A stretch of 7,586 nt of DNA, taken from assembly GCA_031258625.1 (NCBI GenBank), contig JAIRMO010000135.1, forward strand, positions 1 through 7,586, in the 5' to 3' direction. The position numbers and the translations under genes were made by a program. This document shows positions 1 through 4,154 of the stretch, piece by piece. The stretch comes from Spirochaetaceae bacterium (GTDB lineage Bacteria; Spirochaetota; Spirochaetia; Treponematales; Breznakiellaceae). The notes under the pieces were generated by a model. It saw only the letters and a list, made by a program, of their open reading frames with translations. It did no database searches and was not told the DNA's origin. Positions within the stretch are counted from its first letter, which is position 1; every line of letters starts with the position of its first letter.

Positions 1-12
1 GTCTAACCCCAT
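1..12 (-). CDS. Transposase start, left insertion-sequence copy (first 4 codons only)
   Basis: Read on the minus strand, these bases are ATG GGG TTA GAC, identical to the first four codons of the transposase that starts at 7468. A GGAGG ribosome-binding site (minus strand, positions 19-23) lies 6 bases upstream, as in the right copy. The rest of the gene lies left of the window, so its integrity cannot be judged. The call depends entirely on the inverted match to the right-hand element. Confidence 0.5.
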
Positions 13-119
13 GTGGCGCCTCCGACCCTTTCCTGTCGGCAGGAACCGGTTTAATGTGGGTTAGATTTTTATAATGAGGCATGGCCCTTTTTGGGTTAGA
101 ATTTCGATGAGGCATTGCG
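1..119 (-). mobile_element. 5' end of left insertion sequence (inverted copy of 7361-7479)
   Basis: Position i pairs with 7480-i with no gap. Of 119 positions, 117 are complementary; the differences are at 28 and 43 (partners 7452 and 7437). The segment holds the leader of an outward-facing transposase, a hairpin over its ribosome-binding site (22-26 with 35-39), and two copies of a GGGTTA...ATGAGGCAT motif (55-82 and 90-115). It is the upstream, transposase-proximal end of an insertion sequence whose body lies outside the window. The exact tip is uncertain. Weak similarity between the two sides continues to about position 130 (GCGGATAGTCTGCC against GCGGAAGTCTCC), so the element may end up to 11 bases further in. 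Confidence 0.75.
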
Positions 120-195
120 GATAGTCTGCCTTAATTTGGGTTACTTTTTCAAAATGAGGCATGGGAGGTTTTGGGTTGCTTTTTTATTGAGGCAA
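55..195 (+). repeat. Four-copy GGGTTA-(N)-ATGAGGCAT motif array
   Basis: Four units of about 26-28 bp share TTGGGTT at the left, a T-rich centre and TGAGGCA at the right: 55-82, 90-115, 135-162 and 169-195. The GGG triplets fall at 58, 93, 138 and 173, giving spacings of 35, 45 and 35 bp, so units 3-4 repeat units 1-2 at an 80-bp offset. Units 1-2 belong to the insertion-sequence end and are also present, inverted, at the right edge. Units 3-4 exist only on the left and have diverged. Multiple subterminal motifs of this kind are typical transposase binding sites. I infer that units 3-4 are the remains of an older end of the same element type, or a duplicated end. Confidence 0.65.
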
Positions 196-345
196 CGCGG
201 GCTATTGACAGGGAAATCCAAATATCGTTACCCTTGTTTTCATTATGTCAACGAGGGTATTTCTACCAAGGCATATCTCCCGGAGAGGCTTCAGATGAAG
301 GGGGATGTTCCGGTTTCCGGGGAGATCCTGACCAAGGAGTAATTT
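120..345 (+). other. Region between left insertion-sequence end and bioY
   Basis: No convincing gene lies here. It contains motif units 3 and 4 (135-195), an isolated TTGACA at 205-210, a 10-bp inverted repeat (229-259), a small TCTCC-C-GGAGA palindrome (276-286) and the bioY ribosome-binding site AAGGAG at 334-339, six bases before the ATG. A frame open across 115-342 has no ribosome-binding site, an implausible composition and overlaps the repeat units, so I do not call it. Confidence 0.5.
229..259 (+). promoter_or_regulatory. Inverted repeat TACCCTTGTT-N11-AACGAGGGTA upstream of bioY
   Basis: The arms 229-238 and 250-259 are complementary at 9 of 10 positions; the remaining pair is T/G, which would be a G-U wobble in RNA. 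Arm centres are 21 bp apart, two DNA turns, which fits a dimeric repressor operator. As RNA it would form a 10-bp stem with an 11-base loop in the bioY leader. It does not match the E. coli BirA operator or the BioR consensus as I know them. Function is inference from symmetry and position. Confidence 0.4.
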
Positions 346-927
346 ATGGAAAACCAGATCGTCCGGAGGACAAACCGAAGGGCCATCACCCAAACTACCA
401 TGGTGGCCCTTTTTGCGGCCCTGACCTCGGCGGGGGCCTTTATCGCGATTCCCCTGCCCTTTTCCCCGGTACCCATAACGCTGCAGAATTTATTCGCCCT
501 CCTTTCGGGGCTTATCCTGGGTCCCCTCCGGGGAGGGGCGGCGGTGGCCCTGTTCCTTATTGCCGGTGCCCTGGGGGCCCCGGTATTCGCCGGCGCCACC
601 GGGGGATTCGCCCATTTTTTCGGCGCCACCGGGGGGTTCCTCCTAGGATACCTCATCGCGGCCCTGACCGCGGGGCTTATCGCCGGCCGGCCCCGGGGAA
701 ACCGGCGGATCTCCCTCCCCCGGATCATCCTGGCGGTCCTGGCGGGATTCCTCGTGGTGTATGTACCGGGGGTTATCCGGCTTAAAATAGTCCTGGATAC
801 GGACTGGGGCAAGGCTCTGGCTCTGGGATTTATCCCTTTCACCATCGGGGACGCCCTCAAGGGAATCGCGGTGGTTCTCATCGCCCCCCGGCTGCGCCGG
901 GCTGCGGCGGAACAACTGGATGGTTGA
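346..927 (+). CDS. bioY: Biotin ECF transporter substrate-binding S component BioY
   Basis: Membrane protein of 193 aa that captures biotin and delivers it to an ECF energy-coupling module. Family hallmarks are visible in order: VPITLQNL at residues 42-49, a GAPVFAGATGGF/FGATGGF loop at 77-98 with the repeated Gly-Thr-Gly-Gly pattern characteristic of BioY, and FIPFTIGDALKG at 162-173, where Asp169 and Lys172 fall in the conserved C-terminal biotin-site motif. About six hydrophobic helices can be traced, and the length is normal for the family. The ATG follows AAGGAG at 334-339 with ideal spacing. The stop overlaps the next gene's start by 8 bases, so translation is probably coupled. The two following genes supply the ATPase and the transmembrane T component. 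The short basic N-terminal tail (residues 1-14) is unremarkable. Confidence 0.95.
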   Translation: MENQIVRRTNRRAITQTTMVALFAALTSAGAFIAIPLPFSPVPITLQNLFALLSGLILGPLRGGAAVALFLIAGALGAPVFAGATGGFAHFFGATGGFLLGYLIAALTAGLIAGRPRGNRRISLPRIILAVLAGFLVVYVPGVIRLKIVLDTDWGKALALGFIPFTIGDALKGIAVVLIAPRLRRAAAEQLDG

Positions 928-1678
928 GCCTCTTTTTTCGGTAAAGAACGTAGTCAAGGTTTTTCCTAACGGCAACCGGGGGATATCCGGTATCAGCCTG
1001 GACCTCTACACCGGGGAGTGTGTTATCATCGCCGGTTCCAACGGTTCCGGGAAAACCCTCCTCGCGCTGATGCTCCTGGGATTAACGGATCCCACCGAGG
1101 GGGAAATCCGGTTTCAGGGCCTATCCCTGGATGACGCCGGAGAGGCCCTGCGGCAGCGGGCGGGTCTGGTTTTCCAGAATGCCGACGCCCAGATCATCGG
1201 GGAGACCGTGGCGGAAGACATCGGCTTCGGCCCCAAAAACCTGGGTTTTTCCCAGGAGGAAGTACGGCGCCGGGTAAAGACGGCCCTGGCAGCGGTGGGC
1301 CTTGGGGACAAAGGGGATTACCCCCCCCGGCGTCTTTCCGGGGGAGAAAAACGGCGGTTGGCGGTAGCGGGGGTCCTGGCCATGGGCTGCGAAACCATGA
1401 TTCTGGATGAACCCTTTGCCAACCTGGATTGGCCGGGGGTAGTCCAGGTACTCCGGGTTATCCGGGACTTAAAACAGGCCGGTAAAACCCTGATCATCCT
1501 GACCCACGAACTGGAAAAAGTCCTGGCCTTTGCGGATAGGCTTATCATCCTTAACCGGGGGCTCATCCGGGAGGACGGCCCCCCCGAAGAGGTCCTCAAC
1601 CGGCTCAAGGACGAGTACGGAGTTCGGGATCCCCGGTTTTTGTATACCGGGATCAAGGATTGTACATGGCTCGGCTAA
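920..1678 (+). CDS. bioM: Biotin ECF transporter ATP-binding protein BioM (EcfA-type)
   Basis: ABC ATPase of 252 aa powering the biotin importer on the cytoplasmic face of the membrane. All ABC motifs are present: Walker A GSNGSGKT (39-46), Q-loop Gln86 in VFQNADAQI, a signature in LSGGEKRR form (139-146), Walker B MILDEP (160-165), D-loop with Asp170, and switch His196 in LTHE. The VFQNADAQ stretch is typical of EcfA/CbiO-type ATPases rather than exporters. Only one ATPase gene is present, so the module likely uses a homodimer, as in BioMNY. The start overlaps the end of bioY and the 3' end overlaps bioN by 13 bases. An 8-C run at 1321-1328 lies just before the signature motif; slippage there would inactivate the gene. 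Confidence 0.93.
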   Translation: MVEPLFSVKNVVKVFPNGNRGISGISLDLYTGECVIIAGSNGSGKTLLALMLLGLTDPTEGEIRFQGLSLDDAGEALRQRAGLVFQNADAQIIGETVAEDIGFGPKNLGFSQEEVRRRVKTALAAVGLGDKGDYPPRRLSGGEKRRLAVAGVLAMGCETMILDEPFANLDWPGVVQVLRVIRDLKQAGKTLIILTHELEKVLAFADRLIILNRGLIREDGPPEEVLNRLKDEYGVRDPRFLYTGIKDCTWLG

Positions 1679-2373
1679 AATCCCCGGATACGCTTCCCTA
1701 TGCCTATTGCCCCGGTTCAAACCTCCTCCACCGCCTGCCGGCGGGGTTCAAGCTCTTCCTTTTTCTTTCCCTGTCTTTTTCGGTCTTTTTTTTCGGCCTC
1801 CCCGGCCTTTTGGGAGAGGCCGTGTTCCTGGTTTTGGGGGCCTTTTCCGCCGGGATCCGGCCCGGGGAATTGTTCCGGGGCACCGGGCGCCTCGCGGCCA
1901 TGGCCTTTTTTGTCCTGGCCGCGAGATCCTTGAGCCTCTTCCCCCCGGCCTTTAATGCCCCGGGGTTTGCGGCGGGTTTGCGGTTTGCCGCAACCATCCT
2001 GATCTCCTTTGCCGCGGCATCCCTTTTCTTTAAAGTAACCACCATGACCCAATTCCGGGAATCCCTTGCCAGGGCTGAAGGGCTCCTGGGGTACCCCCTG
2101 ATTTGTCTTTTAAAACCCCTCCGGCGGGATTGGGCCCTCCGGCTGCGGTACCGGCTGGAACGGCCCCGGCTCAGTTTGGGGCTCGCCCTTCTGCTGGGGT
2201 TCCTCCCTCAATTTTTTGAGATTTGGGAGATCGCGTCCACGGCCTATACCGCCCGGGGGGGGAAAAAGGGACTGTCCCGAATCACCGCCCTTATCCCTAT
2301 GGTAACCGAGGGGATGATGGAACGGGCGGCGGAAACCGCCCGGGCCCTGGAAGCCCGGGGCTTGTCCCTTTAG
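1666..2373 (+). CDS. bioN: ECF transporter transmembrane T component BioN (EcfT-type)
   Basis: Integral membrane protein of 235 aa joining the ATPase dimer to BioY. It carries hydrophobic helices at about residues 28-60, 73-92 and 104-123, then a charged cytoplasmic coupling segment and a further helix near 168-185. Two Ala-Arg-Gly motifs that dock into the ATPases are visible: TARGG around residues 195-199 and EARGL around 229-233. I chose ATG 1666 because AAGGA (1655-1659) sits six bases upstream; the in-frame TTG at 1660 directly abuts that site and is less likely. The gene starts inside bioM, completing a bioY-bioM-bioN operon. An 8-G run (2255-2262) falls in the first Ala-Arg-Gly motif. 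The stop codon lies inside a small hairpin. Confidence 0.92.
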   Translation: MARLKSPDTLPYAYCPGSNLLHRLPAGFKLFLFLSLSFSVFFFGLPGLLGEAVFLVLGAFSAGIRPGELFRGTGRLAAMAFFVLAARSLSLFPPAFNAPGFAAGLRFAATILISFAAASLFFKVTTMTQFRESLARAEGLLGYPLICLLKPLRRDWALRLRYRLERPRLSLGLALLLGFLPQFFEIWEIASTAYTARGGKKGLSRITALIPMVTEGMMERAAETARALEARGLSL

Positions 2374-2389
2374 GGAGGATATCCCTAAA
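2369..2389 (+). terminator. Small hairpin over the bioN stop, weak terminator candidate
   Basis: TTTAGGGA (2369-2376) pairs perfectly with TCCCTAAA (2382-2389) around a 5-base loop and includes the bioN TAG. No T-run follows on the + strand (bases after it are A-rich), so it is not a canonical intrinsic terminator. Its second arm also looks like a local insertion into a copy of the rlpA2 ribosome-binding region. Termination here is uncertain. Confidence 0.3.
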
Positions 2390-2420
2390 AAATTTGAAAA
2401 AAGCTATACTACTTGATTAA
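2372..2420 (+). repeat. Near-copy of the initiation region of the second rlpA-like gene
   Basis: AGGGAGGA (2372-2379) followed by six A, TTTG, six A and GCTAT (2387-2407) matches AGGGAGGA (4138-4145) followed by six A, TTG, six A and GCTAT (4149-4168). The A/TTG/A/GCTAT core differs by one inserted T, and weaker similarity follows (ACTACTTG against CGTATCTTG). Read from TTG at 2394 it would encode MKKAILLD and then stop, against MKKAIVSC in the real gene. This looks like the decayed start of a third rlpA-like copy, or a leftover of the duplication that made the tandem pair. Low complexity tempers the claim, but the shared order of elements is hard to get by chance. Confidence 0.45.
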
Positions 2421-2441
2421 GATAATGGAATATATTAAAAT
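2413..2441 (+). promoter_or_regulatory. Sigma-70-like promoter for the first rlpA-like gene
   Basis: TTGATT (2413-2418) and TAAAAT (2436-2441) are separated by exactly 17 bp. They match the -35 and -10 consensus at four and five of six positions, with A-tracts upstream (2387-2402) resembling an UP element. Transcription would start near 2448 and leave a leader of about 200 bases before the ATG at 2651. It is the best promoter-like pair I found in this gap. Confidence 0.5.
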
Positions 2442-2459
2442 AATCTATAAAAAGCGAGA

Positions 2460-2485
2460 TGTTTCATAATTTATATTTTGAAACA
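2460..2485 (+). promoter_or_regulatory. Palindrome TGTTTCA-N12-TGAAACA in the rlpA leader
   Basis: Perfect 7-bp arms (2460-2466 and 2479-2485) flank a 12-bp all-A/T spacer, giving a 19-bp centre-to-centre distance. It lies just downstream of the predicted start of transcription, where a repressor site would be effective. It could equally be a weak RNA hairpin. No regulator gene is visible nearby. Confidence 0.35.
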
Positions 2486-2650
2486 CACGTTTTATAGGTC
2501 CATATCTGCTTTAAATTATTTTTATGAACCGGGCCTATGCGCCGGGTTGTGAAATTAGTATAAGATGGCACGAATCAAAGAATTTTCCTGTCTTGTGGGT
2601 ATGAACTGAATATCGCAAGAGGAAAAAGGAAAAGCCGGGAGGCGGAACAT

Positions 2651-3940
2651 ATGAAAAGACTCATAATGTCTTGTCTGTGGGGTATGGTTTTTATCATATT
2701 GGGATTTTCCCAGACTCAGGAAGGTAGAGCAACCTGGTATACTACCGAATCGAAGGGATTAGCCGCTTCCCATCCAAATCTTCCGCTCGGAACCCGGGTA
2801 CGGGTAACTAATCTTCAAAACAATCGTCAAGTAATCGTAACCATTGATAATCGGATCTCCGAATCAGCGGATCGGATCCTCGATATATCCAGGGCAGCGG
2901 CGGAGAATTTGGAAATGAATCCCCGGGGCGCTACTCCGGTACGTCTTGAGGTATTAGCCCGGCGGCAAACCGACGTACCGGAGGAGGAACTGGCCGAAAG
3001 CAGTCCGGAGCAGCCGGAACTGGCCGAAAGTAGTCCGGATCCTTCTACCCTGCCGATAGTGGAAGTAAAGACCGATCCCCCGAATGGCCAACCTGGCTCC
3101 GGTATGGTGAACCAAACCATCATCACCTTTAACGGAATGCCAAACTATCCCTTGACCTCGTCCGGAGGAATGCAGAGGGCGCTGAGTTCAGAGCCGGTGC
3201 TGACGGCTCAAGAGGTGCCGGCTCCCCCGCCGGTAAGGCCGGAACCGGTTCTGCCGGCCCCCGCCCCGGCCCCGGTGGCCGCGTCTCCGGCCCCGGCGGT
3301 TGCGTCCCCGGCTCCGGCGGTGGTTTCTCCCCAGCCCATGGTTATGCAGCCCACGGTTGTGCAGCCGGTGGTGGTACAGCCGGTAGTGGTACCCCCGGTG
3401 ATCACCCCGCCGATATTGGCGGAACCGGTACTCGCCGAGCCGGTATTGGCGGAGCCGGTGGTGGCTTCCCCGGTACCGAGCCAACCGGTTCTTTCGGAAC
3501 CGGCGCCGGTTTCCCCGAGGACCGTGCCGATGGTATCTTCTGAACCACAGGTTGTCTATCCAAGGGTCACGGAACCGGTACGTACCAGCCCAACCTATAC
3601 ACCTTATGAATCAGTTCCTTCGGCTAGAACCCCCGATATCCGGGCGTCATCCCCGCCTCAACAAACCGCTGATCCCCGTTTCATTCAGGTTTTACCCCGG
3701 GTACCCGATCCGGGAAACGGCAGAATATACCGGCTTCAGGTGGGAGCCTTTGCCAATGAAATAAACGCCCGGGAGGCGGTTTTTCGGCTGCGGGAACTGG
3801 GTTTTGATCCCGCTTATGAATTATACGGCGGTTACTGCCGGGTAATTATCACCGGAGTACGATCCGGGGATGTTACCCCTATAATTCAGCGCCTGGGATC
3901 CGCGGGTTTTGAGCAAATCTTTATTCGGGAAGAACCGTAG
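2651..3940 (+). CDS. RlpA-like DPBB/SPOR-domain envelope protein, first copy
   Basis: Exported protein of 429 aa. Residues 1-20 form a signal peptide (KR, then a hydrophobic core to GFS). Residues about 25-102 form a double-psi beta-barrel recognisable by ATWY, LPLGTRVRVTNL, VTIDNR and DRILDISRAAAENLEM. Residues 103-355 are a Pro/Ala/Val linker with repeats, including three LAEPV units at 256-270 and two AESSP units. Residues 357-428 are a SPOR domain (YRLQVGAFANE, then LGFDPAYELYGGYCRVIITG) that binds denuded peptidoglycan at division sites. RlpA homologues are often septal lytic transglycosylases, but here the stretch between WY and the conserved His41 is about 12 residues shorter and lacks the GExFDM-type acidic residues, and the usual NDR is DNR. 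Catalysis is therefore doubtful. No lipobox sits at the cleavage region. The start follows GGGAGG (2637-2642). It forms a tandem pair with the next gene. Confidence 0.88.
   Translation: MKRLIMSCLWGMVFIILGFSQTQEGRATWYTTESKGLAASHPNLPLGTRVRVTNLQNNRQVIVTIDNRISESADRILDISRAAAENLEMNPRGATPVRLEVLARRQTDVPEEELAESSPEQPELAESSPDPSTLPIVEVKTDPPNGQPGSGMVNQTIITFNGMPNYPLTSSGGMQRALSSEPVLTAQEVPAPPPVRPEPVLPAPAPAPVAASPAPAVASPAPAVVSPQPMVMQPTVVQPVVVQPVVVPPVITPPILAEPVLAEPVLAEPVVASPVPSQPVLSEPAPVSPRTVPMVSSEPQVVYPRVTEPVRTSPTYTPYESVPSARTPDIRASSPPQQTADPRFIQVLPRVPDPGNGRIYRLQVGAFANEINAREAVFRLRELGFDPAYELYGGYCRVIITGVRSGDVTPIIQRLGSAGFEQIFIREEP
3296..3466 (+). repeat. Tandem codon repeats in the first rlpA-like linker
   Basis: Two 21-bp units (3296-3316, 3317-3337) encode the AVxSPxP heptapeptide also found in seven copies in the downstream paralogue. 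They are followed by VVQPVVVQPVVVPPV repeats and, at about 3416-3466, three 15-bp LAEPV units. Pro/Ala/Val-rich unstructured linkers let a membrane-distal SPOR domain reach through the periplasm. The degenerate units suggest growth by slippage or unequal exchange. Confidence 0.7.
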
Positions 3941-4154
3941 AAACCTAAAGGGGCCGGTAATTTGAGACCGTTTCAAACCCAAGGGGGGGTAAATTTGGTT
4001 CATGTGGGCTTGGATTTTTTATGAGTTTAATGGTTGAGGCAGTAACTATACTTAAGAAAAAATTTTTCCAAAATTTCAGTTTTGGGAAGGCAGTTTTAAA
4101 TTTTCAGAACCCAAAAGTAAATTCCTTGGTGTCTTTGAGGGAGGAGGTAAAAAA
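3941..4154 (+). other. Intergenic region between the two rlpA-like genes
   Basis: AT-rich spacer of 214 bp without a gene. It holds a 7-G tract (3983-3989), a degenerate insertion-sequence-end-like motif (4002-4040), a candidate -10 TATACT (4047-4052), and separated complementary arms TTTTGGG (4080-4086) and CCCAAAA (4110-4116). A very strong ribosome-binding site, AGGAGGT (4142-4148), precedes a TTG start by six A residues. No convincing intrinsic terminator follows the upstream gene, so read-through into the second copy is possible. Confidence 0.5.
4026..4052 (+). promoter_or_regulatory. Possible promoter for the second rlpA-like gene
   Basis: TATACT at 4047-4052 is one mismatch from the -10 consensus. 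The best -35 candidate, TTTAAT (4026-4031), is weak and only 15 bp away. It would give a leader of about 95 bases. Plausible but not strong. Confidence 0.3.

Noticed and set aside
205..210. TTGACA as the -35 of a bioY promoter
   Set aside because: No -10-like hexamer lies at 16-18 bp (the position reads TTACCC). It may be chance; TGTCAA at 246-251 is its complement but the 35-bp gap makes a meaningful palindrome unlikely.
115..342. 75-codon + frame opening inside the insertion-sequence end
   Set aside because: It lacks a ribosome-binding site, crosses the repeat units and the inverted repeat, and has no recognisable composition or motif.
291..881. 196-codon minus-strand frame opposite bioY
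   Set aside because: It is an Arg/Pro/Ala-rich shadow of a clear bioY gene; GC-rich codon use makes the opposite strand open by default.
1704..2045. Lys/Arg/Pro-rich minus-strand frames opposite bioN
   Set aside because: They are antisense shadows of a well-supported membrane protein, with no start signals.
2566..2581. TGGCAC as half of a sigma-54 promoter before the first rlpA-like gene
   Set aside because: The required TTGC-like -12 element is absent at the proper distance.
3188..3484. Minus-strand frames reading RYRGSHHRLRQYRLG-like and TTTGC-like repeats
   Set aside because: The apparent repeats are the antisense reading of the Pro/Val codon repeats in the first rlpA-like linker.
3939..3975. 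GAAAC...CGGT...ACCGTTTC as a terminator after the first rlpA-like gene
   Set aside because: The pairing needs a 10-base bulge, shares bases between arms and is not followed by a T-run.
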